Shown here: piece after piece, positions 24,489 through 37,188 of the stretch
How the letters are laid out: each line of letters starts with the position of its first letter
Position numbering within the stretch: the first letter of the stretch is position 1
Source: Colletotrichum lupini
Taxonomy: Eukaryota; Ascomycota; Sordariomycetes; Glomerellales; Glomerellaceae
Direction: 5' to 3'
Length of the DNA stretch: 64,000 bases
NCBI RefSeq assembly: GCF_023278565.1
Contig: NC_064673.1
Coordinates: forward strand, 2,604,001-2,668,000
Made by a program: the position numbers and the translations under genes
Notes under the pieces: generated by a model
Told to the model about the DNA's origin: nothing
The model's input: only the letters and a program-made list of their open reading frames with translations
Database searches by the model: none

Positions 24489-26081
24489 ATGAAGACCGCC
24501 ACCGCCCTCGCCGCTGCGCTGTTTGCGCTACGATCTTTCGCAACCGATCCCCTCACAGCAGATAAGGCAGAGGCTGACATCAAGACCGAGGAGTGAGTTT
24601 TCCGTACCTCAATTGGAGTCTATGCAGACGTCTAACGTGATATCGCCAGGCTCGAGCGCAACCTCTGGAACTTGAATAAGATTGCCCGCGATAACGGCGG
24701 CAACCGAGCCTTCGGTCTGCCTGGTTACAAGGCCTCCTCTGACTACATCCTCGAGCGTGTACAGGGCCGCTTCTACAAGCAGCTCGACACCAAGGTCCAA
24801 TACTTCAACCACACCTTCTCCCAAACGCGTGAGATCAGTGTAACCGGCCCGGACGGTGAAGATGTCTACGTCGTCGCTCTTCAATACAACCACCCGACAA
24901 CTCTCCCCGGCGGTGATACGGCCCCTCTCATTGACACTCCCGTCGATGACACCAGAGGTAGGAGGAATCTATCAACTGAGTCATTGCGACAATAACTGAT
25001 TGAACCACACATAGGCTCTGGCTGCTTCGCTGACCAGTGGGCTGGCATTGATGCCACTGGCAAGCTTGCTCTTGTGAAGCGTGGTGTTTGCGCCATTGCT
25101 GATAAGCTCAAGCTCGCTAAGGCTGCCGGTGCTGTCGGTGTTATTCTGTACAACCAGACCCCGGGCAAGGATATTGGCTCTGCCACCCTCAGCGCTGAGA
25201 ACCTGGGTCTGCTGGTGCCCGTGGGTCTCATTCCCCTTGAGGATGCTACTGCGTGGAAGGCGCGTTTGGCTGCTGGCGAGACTCTCGAGGTCAATCTTCT
25301 CGTCGATGCCATTTGGGATGAGCGTGAGACCTGGAACATCATCTCAGAGACCAAGGAGGGTGACCCCAATAACGTGATTGTTCTTGGTGCTCACCTGGAC
25401 TCTGTTCAGGCCGGACCCGGTGTCAACGATGACGGCAGCGGTACCACTGCTCTTCTCGAGATTGCTGGATCCTTCAAGAAGTACAGCGGCTTCAAGAACA
25501 AGGTTCGCTTCATCTGGTGGGGTGCCGAGGAGTCCGGTCTCGTCGGATCTCTCTACTACACTGCCCAGCTTTCTGAGGCCGAGGCCGATGCTATCCGCTT
25601 CTACTGGAACTACGATATGATCGGTTCCATCAACCCCGTCTACAACGTCTACCTCGGAGACAACGAGGGTGACAAGTTCGGCGCCCAGCCTATTCACGAC
25701 TACATCGCGGCCCAGGGCAAGCCCGCTGCCTTCGGTGGCTTCGGCTCCAGCTCTGACTACGTCGGCTTCCTCCAGCTCGGTATCCCCTCTTCCGGAATCT
25801 TCACCGGTGCCGGCGCCCCCACCGACCCATGCTACCACTTGGCCTGCGATACCCTCGACAATATTAACTGGGACGCTCTCACCATCAACGCCAAGGCCGC
25901 TGCCCGTGTTGCCGCTGACTTCGCCAACGAACTCCCCGCTGGTCTGCCTCGCCGTGCTACCACCACTCCTGCTCGTCGCAGCCGTGATGCCATTCGCCGC
26001 GAGTTCCAGAAGTGGGCATTGGCTTCTGAGCAGGCTGAGCATGCTAAGAGCTGCTCCCACGGCGAGCACAACGTTTACTGA
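24489..26081 (+). CDS. Secreted M28 zinc aminopeptidase with PA domain, 3 exons
   Basis: An extracellular exopeptidase releasing N-terminal amino acids, similar to fungal leucine aminopeptidase 2. Exons 24489-24592, 24650-24957 and 25015-26081 join in frame to 492 residues, the normal length. The N-terminus MKTATALAAALFALRSFA is a signal peptide. Residues of about 110-230 form a protease-associated domain (KLALVKRGVCAIADKLKLAK). The M28 core follows with the expected two-zinc ligands: His264 in GAHLDSV, Asp276 in GVNDDGSG, Glu310 next to catalytic Glu309 in GAEESGL, Asp338 in NYDMIG and His412 in CYHLACD. Strong codon bias towards C-ending codons compared with neighbours suggests high expression. 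The stop is only 273 bases from Copia copy 2, yet no stop or frameshift is present. Probably functional. Confidence 0.95.
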
Positions 26082-26354
26082 GCGAGCCAAATAGCAAGTA
26101 GTATAGCTACATAATATTAATGTCATCATGATAACGTCCAAAAAGGCTTGATTGAGTGGTTCAAACAACGTTTACCTATACAGAGTGATTGAAACGCCTT
26201 ATGCCTCGTGGTGAGGAACTAGGTATTCTAAACACCAAGTCGCCATTTCCGACGTTCAGACGCGTGGTAAGACACTTGGAATTTCTAGTCCAACATCTCG
26301 ATACTCTAACTTCTAAGTAGCTAAAAGACCCTGGTCCATTAGTGGTTCTTCGAC

Positions 26355-26559
26355 TGTCGGATTAGAAGTCTAATTCGACCGTAGCATATAGCCGACTGCG
26401 CAGGGGCTAATTAGGGGCCCTATTTATAATTATTATAGCTAGCCTAACTTATAATTAGAACCTCTTTTTTATACTTACTACGTAAATATTTATATAGTTT
26501 AATTAATCTTTTTGTTAACTACGGTTCGAACTAACTACCCTATAATAGGGATATTAATA
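26355..26559 (+). repeat. 5' LTR of copy 2 (205 bp)
   Basis: The outer terminus tgtcggattag is intact; the inner end reads atattaata where the outer copy has atactaaca. The first 60 bases retain TpG/CpA, the rest do not. Confidence 0.93.
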
Positions 26560-29500
26560 CTAATTAGTAATTAAATTTTACTATTATAAATTAATAAGGT
26601 ATCTCGTTACGTAAAAAAGATAACTTTTTAATACCGCACGGGATAGGAAATTTATACTAATTAACCTTACGAAAATAAATAAAAAAAAAGGTAATTTTTA
26701 AATACCGCACGGAATTAAGTAATCGTAACCCTTTATTACTTATAAAAAGTTAACGTTTATTATATTAAACTATATTAATTAATAAAACTATTTAAGTAAC
26801 TAGCTTTTTACTATCGCCCCAAGTAGCTTTTTTATTAAATAACTTTTTTATAGCCGGCCCGTAATTAAAAATTAACTAGTTAAATTAATAAAAAGAAATA
26901 CTTACGTAACGACTACTTACTTAATTAATTAGTATAACGAATAAGCTTAATAATACAATATAAAAGAGTACTATACGATTAAAAAAGGGGATCTCTAAAT
27001 ATAAATATTCTTATTTAATAATAAAAATAACCTTATAGGAGTTATTAAGCTAAGAGATTTACGGTATATAAAAAAGTTTCTTATTATAAGGATTTTATAA
27101 GTATAACTTTAAGCCTATAATTTAAATAACTTTTTTATAGCTCCCTTAACTACCCCCCGGGTATTACTTAAGAATATAATATAAGGGACGGTTTAATAAG
27201 GGAAGAGGGGATTTAGAAGTTTTAATAATATTAAGTTAAGAGTATTATAAATCTTAAAAATTAACTTAAAAAAAAAGCGGCTACTTTAAAATAGTCCTAC
27301 GACCTTTTATTAAAGTTATTATTAGCTTAAAAAAAGGCTAAAAAGATAAGGATTTAAAAAGAAAAGAAAAGAATTTTTTAAAGGGCTACTAAAAGGCTTT
27401 TTTTTATATTAACTCCCGGCGCGAAATTACTAATTTTAAGAAATTAACTAAGTAATAAAAGGGATCGCTAATAAGTAATAATTACTTAACTATAATTAAG
27501 TTACGAAAAAGACTACTTAAAAAATATAAAATAGGGTACCGAGAGGCTATAAAAAATAAGATTTTTAAAATATTTAACCCTACTACGTACGAGTAATAAA
27601 TAGGCATTTTTAATAAGTTTTTAAAATCTACGATTTTATAAGAAAAAGGGCTTAACTTCGTTAACTATACTTAACGGCCTATACGGTTCTTAATAGCCTA
27701 TATAGCTCTTTTACGAGCTACCTAGCGTTTATTTTTAATTATTTTTATAAAATACTATCTTAGAGGAAGTAGGTTAAAAAAGGAAGCTATTTAGAGATTA
27801 TAAAGAGTACGAGGCTTAGGAAGCTAGAAGTATACGGGATAGCGGAAATTAATAACTAATAAAAATCTTAAGATTAATTATTATATCTTTTTATAATAAT
27901 ATAAACGTCTACCGCTATTATTATAAAAAAGAACTACTAAAACCTACCCTTTTATACTAAAGAAAAAAGAGGATCTTAGTAAATATAATAGCTAGCGATT
28001 TAAAAAAATAATAATAATTACTAAAAATAATAAAAACGAGAATAATAATAAAATAGTGAGAGGAAGCGGGAATCTCTTAAACTTTAATAAATTCGTTAGG
28101 TAATAAAAATACGGATTTATTATAACTAGCGCGCGGATTAAATATATCCTTATTAAAATTAAATACGCTAGCGATTACTAATATAAGTATAAGCTAGAGT
28201 ACGACCCTTAGCGAGTTAGGGTAAGGAAAAAGAGGACGAAACCCGATTTTAAATAGAATTTTAATCCTTTATAAATAAGTAAATATTAACCCGGATTATT
28301 AGGGGACGTAGATATATAAAATTGCGGATTAGCTTAATAATAAGTAAATTAACGTAGTATTAATCTATTTAACTAAGGTTTATAAAAAAAAGGGGCTATA
28401 GGGGTAACCCCTATTTTATAAAATTATAAACGACCTTAGTTATTAACTAAACGAATAGTTCGTAAGCGCAAGCCTAAGAATTATAAAAGTAGTTAATAAA
28501 TTCCTTTATAAACGAGGGGTATCATTAACGTAATTATAATTACGAGAGCTATATAAAATATTAATAATAATAATTATAAAGGAGGAATTCGTACTATAGA
28601 ACTAGGTATAGGTTAATAGAGCGTATAATCGCTTTAATAAATTTAGAAAAAGGGTAAACGACTTAAATTTCCTCCCTAAAATTACTAACGGAAATTTATT
28701 ATTATAAAAAGATATATTAGGGCAAAATATAGTACTAGAAGTACGATAATCGATAATTTTACTTATTTTGATTTATAACTCGTTACTATTATTAATATAA
28801 AATTCGGCGCCGATTAGCTAATAAAAAAGGAAATAAACGACCCGAAATTATTAATAATACGTAGCGACGTAGGGATTATATATAGATATTAAAAATCTAG
28901 TAATAAATACGAAATAATTTATAAACTTTAAAAAGATCTTCCTAAAAGAGAAATTATACTCTAAGGGGAAGTATAAGGTCTTATAAAAAACCCTAACGAT
29001 ATTTTATAATTATTATAAAAAAGTCGGAATTAGGGAATACTAGTACTATTTAGTAATTAATATCGTACTCGTAAATAAAGCCTTTAATTATTATTATAAA
29101 GCGGTACGTAATCTCGATTAAAACGACTTTTTTAGTATAATTAACGTAATCCGAAGCCGTTTTAAAACTTATAATAAGAACCTAAAGCTCCTATTTAAGC
29201 TATAAGCGATTTTTTTTATATTTATAACTAAGATAATAAAGGGTAAATTACGAGTAAAGATCCTTAAAGAGCTTATTAATTAAATTAATAAGCTAGCGAA
29301 AACCTAGTTAAATAAGGGGATAAATAAGCGGAAAGTTAGATATTTTTATACTATAATTTAGCGTATATTAAAAATAAAAATAACCTTATACTAAGTACCC
29401 GAAAATTACGAAACGCTTTGCTCGAGGCTAAGATCTAGCTTTAATATTAAGGCGAAAATACCGTACTAAACCTATCTCTAAGTATATAACGGCCCTTATT

Positions 29501-32199
29501 AATAATATTAAATTAATTAAATATATAATAAGAAAAGAAAAGAGGCTAAATACGGTAATCGCTAATAAAGAGGCCTAGATTTATTAAATAAATAGAGATT
29601 TAACTTATAAATAGGGTAATAAAAAAAGTAATATTATATTTATAAAAAGGATAGATATTAATTAAGTAATTATTTTAAAAAAGAGTATACTAAATTATAT
29701 AAATAGTATAAAAAGTCGAGGGTAATAAACGGTAAAACTAACCCTCGTTAGTTTAATTAATTCCTTATTATATATAAAAGTAGATCCGGGGGTATAGAAC
29801 TTAGTAATAATAACTAAAGTAATAACTTAAAATATATACCCCCTATAAGAGATTTAAAAAATAAGGAAGATCTTACCCCCTATACTAACGAATTAGATTA
29901 TAACGAAATCGATAATATTAACTACTCTTTTTTTACTTTATTAACTTCTAAAGGATATATAAAGCTAAATAAATAGAGAGTAATAGAAGCTCTTAATAAG
30001 TAGGCTTTTATTTACGGATAGTAAGGGAAGGTCCTTTAGATAATAAATACGGAGGCGGCTAAAAGGGCAAATTTAATAAGGCTAAAGCCTATTTTCTTAA
30101 TAATTAAAGAGAAGACGCTATTTCTCTTAATATTTAAAAAGAAAGAATATAATATTAAATAAATCTAGGGGTAGCTAGAGGGGTCCTTTTTATATTACTT
30201 AGATCCCTCGAATACTAAGCTTATATAAGTATTTTATATAAGTAAAAGGTATAGCTTAGATAATTTCTATAGGATTATCCTAAATACTAAGGTATTATAA
30301 TAGTTAACTAAAAGAAAAAGGTAATTCTAAGTACTATAAAAGATTACGCTAGTAATACTTAATACGTTAATAATAAGTATTATAAAAATTAATTTTAGCC
30401 TAAGTAAAGAAATTGTCGCCCTAGGTATAATAAAAATAGAGACGTACTTCGGAACGATAACTTTTTATATTTTGCTTATTAATACCCTATTTCTCTTATA
30501 TTTAAAAGATATAAATTAACTAAATATTATATTTAATAATACGAAGAATAAAATCTCTAGCGGTAAGTACTTTAAAATAGTTAAATAACGATAGGGGTAT
30601 ACGTTTATAAAGCTTATTAATAATACGAAGTTAATTAATTACTTAATAAAAAGTGAGCTTAAAAGACTATATTAGAGATTCGGGTACCCGTTAGTTACGA
30701 GGCTATATAACCTCTTAAAGTAATTAGGTAATAATAATATCGAAATAGGGGCGCTAGAGTAGTTAATAAAAGTATATTACTAATACTAAATAAATACGCA
30801 GAGCCTATATAGATTTAAGTACAAATTGCGTAATAAGCTTAACTTTAACTAAAAAATCGTTATTAATATTTTCTACTTAAATAGTTAGTTAGTACTATAT
30901 ATAATCAACGCAGCTATATCTATCTAAATAAGGTAATTCTTCTAAGATCTATAAGTAAAAATAGTATAAGTAGCCCTACGAAAAAGCTAAATCAATATAT
31001 ATTAAGGACCGCTAGACGGTATTAAAACCGACGCTAGTACTAGTTTTAAGTTAGTAAAATTTAAGGATAATACGACGGCTTATAATATATAGCTAAAAAT
31101 CGTACCCGTTAAAGCGTACTATAATATTAAAAAAATAAAAAGAGTATACTAGTAATTAAAAAGGGCGTTTAGAATTATTAAAAAGGAAAATCCGGATTCT
31201 ATCGATAACGAATGCCTCTAAATAGTACTTAAATATTATAATGATACTATAGGGCCTAACGGACTTATACTAACGCTATTAATATTTAGAGTATATTTAA
31301 AAACGACCTTAGCCTCGCTACTATTATTAAGCATAAGCTAACGAGCTTAAGTAGTTAAAAAAGTAATATAAGTACTACGCGAGGTAAGTATAAAAAGGTA
31401 AGTTAATAAAGTAATTACTATATATAATAGGCCCGATATAGGGGGTAATTTAAATATATTACTAAATTCGGATATACGAGTATAGCGCGAAATTACTTAA
31501 TAATAAGCTAAGCTATATAAGTTAATTTTTATTAACGAGCGCTCTTATATAATTATAAAAGATCGTAACTAACTACTTGAAATATTAATTATAATAATTA
31601 GACCGTATTATATAGATCCTAACGAGGTAATTTTTAACTTATAAAAAAGAAAAGAGCTAGGGAAAACTATATAACCCGTAATAGAGGTATAAGAAATTAT
31701 CCTTAACGAAATCGTTATAATAATACTAATAGACGATAAGGAAGAGGAAATTACTAAAAGGGTACTAATACTATTAGCGAGACGTTATAGAAAACCACGA
31801 TAGTAAGCCCTAACGCAGTAATTTATTATTAGTAACGAGGTAATTAATACTTTTTATATAGCAAAAAAGAAAGCCGATTTCGAGCTCGTAATTAAACTAC
31901 GTAAAGAAGGCGTAATTATAACTATTAAAAAGCTATATAAAGGATTAGATTTTATTAAAATAAATACTCTTTATAATCGAGGGGTTTATTAATTTATCCT
32001 ATACGACTTAAAAAAATATATAAACCTCTATATATTTAAATTACGAATAGTTCGTAAGATTAAAAAGAAAAGAATACCCTAGCCGTACGAGAAGTCTAAA
32101 TACGTAATTTAAGGGTATAATAACGTTGAAAAGGCGACGCTACTTATATAATTGCCTACTATATAGCGCTATAACTAATAATTAATAATAGTACTAATA

Positions 32200-33420
32200 A
32201 TATCGCTACGGAAAAAGGGATACGAGATTTAGAGCTATAATATTACCTAAGCCTATACCTAATCGACTACAGGGCTTATAAAGAAAATCCTAGCCTATTT
32301 ACCGAAGGAAATAGTTAGTAAGTACCTAAAAAGCACGATTATTAAAGTGCTTAAGCTATTATATAGGCTCGTAAAATCGGGTACTTATTAATAAGCTACT
32401 TATTACGATTTTTATATTAATTAACTATTAATAGTTACCTCTATATACGACCCGTACTTACTAATTATGGAGTACGAAGGTAACTAATTTAGGATCGTTA
32501 AAATATAAACTAATAATATATTAGGCCTATTTAATATTAATTTTATAAAAAAAGAGGATAAAGAGCGCTAAAAAGCGGGCTTCGTAGCGAAGCTAAAAAA
32601 GGTCTTTATAATAAATACCCCCCTAGTATTTAACGGCGGGATTTTTATAATTAAAAAAGAAACTATTATTTTTTAGTAAAAGGGGTAGGGTAAGAAAATT
32701 AACCTCGTTAATCTAAATATAACTAATATTAAAAAGTAATATAAAGCTAAGCTCGCGCGAGGGGTATATATTATAAGTATTTATTAACTTAAGGTAACTT
32801 TTAATTATATTAGGGTAATATAAGCTATAAATCTAACTAAACGAAATATCGAAGTACTTAATAAGCGGCTTAAGTAATAAAAAACGAATCTCGATCGAGG
32901 TCTCGTTTATTACCCGATCGACTTTATAACTAATAAGCTCTACGTCTTTATTAATAAATTATTTACGAATAATAACGACTTTACTTCGTAATTAGAGTAT
33001 ATTATTATCCTAGTTAACGAGAGTATAAGCGAGAGCGAATTTATTATATATAGTAATATAATTTACTACTTATTAATTAAAAATAAGCGGATAATAAGAA
33101 GTATATTAGCATTAGAGGTTTATAATATAATTAACGGCGTTAACCTCTCTTATATAATTTTAATAACGCTAAGGAAGATTACCGATCGAATTAGCCTTTT
33201 ACCTATTCTAATAGTTATTTATACTAATTCCTACTTACTATATAAATACCTCGTTAAATTAAGAACGACGAAGGAAAAGAGGTTTATAATTAATATTATA
33301 GCTTTTAAGTAATCGTATAAAAGGCGCGAGATACTTAAGATCCGTTAGATTAATAATAAAAATAACTTCGTAAACGCTTTTATAAAAGTAATATTAAATT
33401 AGGGATTAAAGTAATTTATA
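32200..33420 (+). other. Degenerate Copia reverse transcriptase and RNase H region of copy 2
   Basis: The only pol segment I could align by eye. It shows RT palm-like blocks, a RIP-altered catalytic Asp pair near 32510, and RNase H blocks to about 33420. Many in-frame stops arise at positions where Gln or Trp codons are expected, as RIP produces. No functional protein is possible. Confidence 0.7.
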
Positions 33421-33553
33421 AGTAGTAAAAAAGTTATTATATAAATAAAAGGATAGGTTATATAAAAAGAGTAGAAAAAAGGGGAAAAAAGAGACGACTT
33501 AATAAACGGGCCCGAGGTCGAATTATACCTCTAACTATAGTAGTTAAATTAAT

Positions 33554-33568
33554 AAAAAAAAGAGAAAG
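33554..33568 (+). other. Polypurine tract of copy 2
   Basis: A 15-base uninterrupted purine run (aaaaaaaagagaaag) ending four bases before the 3' LTR. It fixes the orientation of the element and matches the complementary run in the minus-strand copies. Confidence 0.65.
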
Positions 33569-33572
33569 TTAA

Positions 33573-33777
33573 TATCGGATTAAAAGTTTAATTCGATTAC
33601 GGTATATAGCTAACTACGTAGGGGCTAATTAAGGGCCCTATTTATAATTATTATAGCTAGCCTAACCTACGGTTAGAACCTCTTTTTTATACTTATTACG
33701 TAGATATTTATATAGTTTAATTAATCTCTTCGTTAACTACGGTTCGAACTAACTACCCTGTAATAGGGATACTAACA
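33573..33777 (+). repeat. 3' LTR of copy 2 (205 bp)
   Basis: The inner terminus tatcgg is mutated from tgtcgg; the outer terminus gatactaaca is intact and followed directly by the tcgac duplication. Confidence 0.93.
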
Positions 33778-33782
33778 TCGAC

Positions 33783-34666
33783 CATCCACTTGGTGTCTAA
33801 AAAGAGGGGATCTACCTACTCCACCGATGATGGGAGGTTAGCACGTTAGGTAAACCATTGTTCACCCTCAATAGGTAGCCATAGCTTTCGCAACGAACAG
33901 AGTCCACAGTAGGTTTCTATTAAATTTCTGTTGTTCTCTTCACCGTGCAATAGACACTCACTAACCTGTGCCATTTGAGGGTGAAATCAGGAATTATTTC
34001 CAAACCGGCGAAGAATCAACGTAGTCGAGCACAAATGTCTCTTGGCCATCTTCATTAGTAGATTGAACTTTCAGATTCAGCTATGTCCTCCGCCCGGCCT
34101 CAACATAACCATGAAGTCTTCCTGACGTGCAGGAATAGAAGACCGCGTGAAGAACCACTCAATCAGCCCAGCATATTTATGCTTCTCTGTTTTAATTCCG
34201 GCGGTAGAAACCCTCCGAGATTCTTATTCCCCGGAAAGCGTCCGGGTGGTTGGCTGAGCTCGTCATCACCCCCTGCCTCTGTCGCCTTATCATCCCCCGC
34301 GATCCCATCTCAACTACTATTGGCCCAACTCGTCCGAATGACCCCGATGGCTCCAGTACGACGCCGGTTTGCTCTGCAAGATGTTCTCAATGAGACGGGA
34401 GCATCAATCTGTCGCCCGAGCCGCGGCACTTGGACTTTTCTACTTTTGGCTTGCATGTCCGTGTTGATCATTATTAGTGGCCATTCCGTGCTATCAGTGC
34501 ATGTCTGCATATTTGCGTGCAGAGATATCATTCAGTTGGCACATCAGTGGAGGGTGAGGAGCATATACTAAAGGCAGTTGCGTCCTGCTGAGTTCTGCGG
34601 CTGTTGATTTTGATCTTCAACCTTCAACTTCGACTTTACTCAAGGCGTTATTTCCAAACGTCCACG
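33783..34666. other. Intergenic, upstream of DAL5-type permease
   Basis: Normal base composition resumes at once outside the element. A 162-codon open frame at 34083-34571 has no recognisable domain and ends shortly before the permease ATG; it is probably chance or leader sequence. Confidence 0.45.
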
Positions 34667-35020
34667 ATGGCAGAATCATCGCCTCAGCCTTCAAATACGC
34701 CCTCGCGGTCATTTCGCTCTTTCATCTGGGACACGGATACGCACCTGAAGAGTCATGAGGAGCGGGTATTGCTTCGCAAGTTGGATTGGTCAATCTTGAC
34801 CATAGGATGCTTAGGTTTCTTCATGAAGTATCTCGACCAGGGAAACCTCGCAAACGCCTACGTCTCAGGAATGCAGGAGGACCTCAAGATGTTTGCCAAT
34901 GAGTATACGTATGCTCAAATGGTTTACACCTGCGCCTATGCTGTGATGCAAATTCCAAGTACTTTAATTGTTCAGAAGATTAGGCCGAGCATCTGGTTGG
35001 CCGCAATGGAAGTCGGATGG
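34667..35020 (+). pseudogene. DAL5/pantothenate-type MFS permease, exon 1
   Basis: ATG at 34667 (context cacgATGG) opens 118 codons, ending exactly at a gtatgt donor after EVGW. The segment carries the cytosolic N-terminus and the first membrane helices. LLRKLDWSILTIGCLGFF and YLDQGNLANAYVSGM are characteristic of the anion:cation symporter (ACS) family of MFS transporters, including allantoate and pantothenate permeases. The rest of the gene lies 14.8 kb downstream, beyond two nested retrotransposons inserted in intron 1. Confidence 0.88.
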
Positions 35021-35074
35021 GTATGTCTTGCCCCTCTCGAGAGATCTCAAGCACGCATGCATGCTAACACTATC

Positions 35075-35276
35075 TGTTAGTATCCCTATTACAGGGTAGT
35101 TAGTTCGAACTGTAGTTAACGAAGAGATTAATTGAACTATTTAAATATCTGCGTAGGTGTAAAAAGGAGGTTCTAACTATAGGTTAGGCTAGCTACGATA
35201 ATCGTAAATAGGGCCCCTAATTGGCCCCTATGTAGTTAGCTATATGCCGCGGTCGAATTAAACTTCTAATCCGATA
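35075..35276 (-). repeat. 3' LTR of copy 3 (202 bp)
   Basis: Outer terminus tgttagtatccc intact. Compared with copies 1 and 2 it lacks 3 bases just before the tataaaaagg-like stretch, as do the other LTRs of copies 3 and 4. Confidence 0.9.
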
Positions 35277-36986
35277 CTAACTTTCTCTTTTTTTTATTAA
35301 TTTAACCGCTACGGTTAGAGGTATAATTCGACCTTAGGCCCGTTTACTAAGTCGTCTCCTTTTCCCCCTTTTCTTTATTCTTTTTATATAACCTATCCCT
35401 CTATTCGTATAATAACTTTTCTACTACTTATAAATTACTCTAATCCCTTATTTAGTACTACTTTTATAAAAGCGTCTGCGAGGTTATTTTTATTATTAAT
35501 CCAACGGATCTTAAATATCTCGCGCCTTTCGTACGATTACTTAAGGGCTATAATATTAATTATAAGCCTCTTTTTTTTTATCGTTTTTAATTTAACGAGG
35601 TATTTATATAATAAGTAAGAATCGGTATAAATAACCGTTAGAATAAGTAAAAGGCTAATTCGATCGGTAATCTTCTTTAGCGTTATTAAAATTATATAAG
35701 AGAGGTTAACGCTATTAACTATATTATAAACCTCTAACGCTAGTATACTTCTCGTTACTTACTTATTTTTAGTTAACGAGTAGTAAATTATATTACTATA
35801 TATAGTAAATTCGCTCTTACCTATATTCTTATTAGCTAGGATAATAATATACCTTAATTACGAAATAAGGTCGTTATTATTCGTAAATAACCTATTAACG
35901 AAGACGTAAAGCTTACTAATCGTAAGGTTAATTAGGTAATAAACGAGACCTTAATTAAGATTTGTTTATTACTACTTAAGCCGCTTATTAAATACCTCGA
36001 CGTTTTATTTAATTAAATCTATAGCCTACGCTACCCTAGCGTAATTAAAAGTTACCTCGGGCTAATAAATACTCGTAATATATACCCCTTATATAAGCTT
36101 AGCCTTATACCGCTTCTTAATATTAGTTACGTTCGGGTCGACGAGGTTAATTTTCTCGCCCTACCCCTTTTATTAAAAAACGACGGTTTCCCCTTTAATT
36201 ATAAAAATCCTATTATTAAATACTAGGGGGGTGTTTATTATAAGGACCTCTTTTAGCTTCGCTATAAAGCCCGCTTTTTAAAGCTCCTTATCCTCTTTCT
36301 TTATAAAGTTAATATTAAATAGGCCTAATATATTATTAGTCTATATTTTAATAATCCTAAATTAGTCGCCTTCGTACTCCGCAACTAGTAGGCACGGGTC
36401 GTACGTAGAGGTAACTATTAATAATTAATTAATATAAAAATCGTAGTAAGTAGCCTACTAATAAGTACCCGATTCTACGAGCCTATATAGTAGCTTAAGC
36501 ACTTTAATAATCGTACCTTCTAAGTACTTACTAGCCATTTCCTTCAGTAGATAGGCCAGGATTTTCCTTATAAGCCCTGTGGCCGATTAGGTATATGCCT
36601 AGGTAATATTACAGCTCCAAATCTCGTATCCCTTCTTCCGCAGCGATACTATTAGTGCTATTATTAATTATTAGCTATAGCGCTATATAGTAGGCGATTA
36701 TATAAGCAGCGTCGCTTTTTTAACGTTACCGTACCCCTAAATTACGTATTTAGACTTCTCGTACGGTTAGGGTATTCTTTTTCTTTTAATTTCACGGACC
36801 ATTTATAATTTAAATATATAGAGGTTTATATACTTTTCTAAATCATAGAGGATAAATCAATAGACCCCTCGATCGCATAAAGTATTTACTTTAATAAGAT
36901 CTAATCCCTTATATAGCTTTTTAGTAATTATAATTACGCCTTCTTTATATAGTTTAACTACTAACTCGAAATCGGCTTTCTCTTTT

Positions 36987-37188
36987 TGTTAGTATCCTTA
37001 TTATAGGGTAGTTAGTTCGAACCGTAGTTAATAAAGAGATTAATTAAACTATCTAAATATTTACGTAGGTATAAAAAGGAGGTTTTAACTATAGGTTAGG
37101 CTAGCTACGATAATCGTAAATAGGGCCCCTAATTAGCCCCTGCGCAGTCGGCTATATACCGCGGTCGAATTAAATTTCTAATCTAATA
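36987..37188 (-). repeat. 3' LTR of copy 4 (202 bp)
   Basis: Begins tgttagtatcc, with the ctttt duplication directly before it; the inner end is mutated to aatctaata. Confidence 0.9.

Larger units (their letters stand above)
26355..33777 (+). mobile_element. Ty1/Copia LTR retrotransposon, RIP-mutated, copy 2
   Basis: A complete 7,423-bp element with 205-bp LTRs (26355-26559 and 33573-33777) and the target duplication tcgac (26350-26354 and 33778-33782). The coding sense is plus. Despite many stops, pol homology can be read. A Copia-type reverse transcriptase lies at about 32.2-32.6 kb, with the STYDP block and, near 32506-32517, the RIP-altered counterpart of the catalytic Asp pair. RNase H lies at about 32.9-33.4 kb, with ASEVYG-like and DSxSLY-like blocks and, at its end, a segment resembling N-P-A-D-A-F-T-K. 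The order RT then RNase H, with the integrase necessarily upstream, fits Copia rather than Gypsy. It lies 273 bp after the aminopeptidase stop and 0.9 kb before the broken permease. Gag and integrase could not be delimited. Confidence 0.95.

Noticed and set aside
25344..26168. 274-codon minus-strand open frame over the aminopeptidase
   Set aside because: A shadow frame caused by the strong codon bias of the aminopeptidase on the other strand.
26460..26560. ggttcgaac in the LTR as a tRNA-like B box
   Set aside because: It resembles a Pol III B box, but no A box at a suitable distance and no cloverleaf could be found; the element has clear LTR and pol features instead.
34083..34571. 162-codon open frame upstream of the permease
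   Set aside because: No recognisable family and mixed composition; probably leader or chance.
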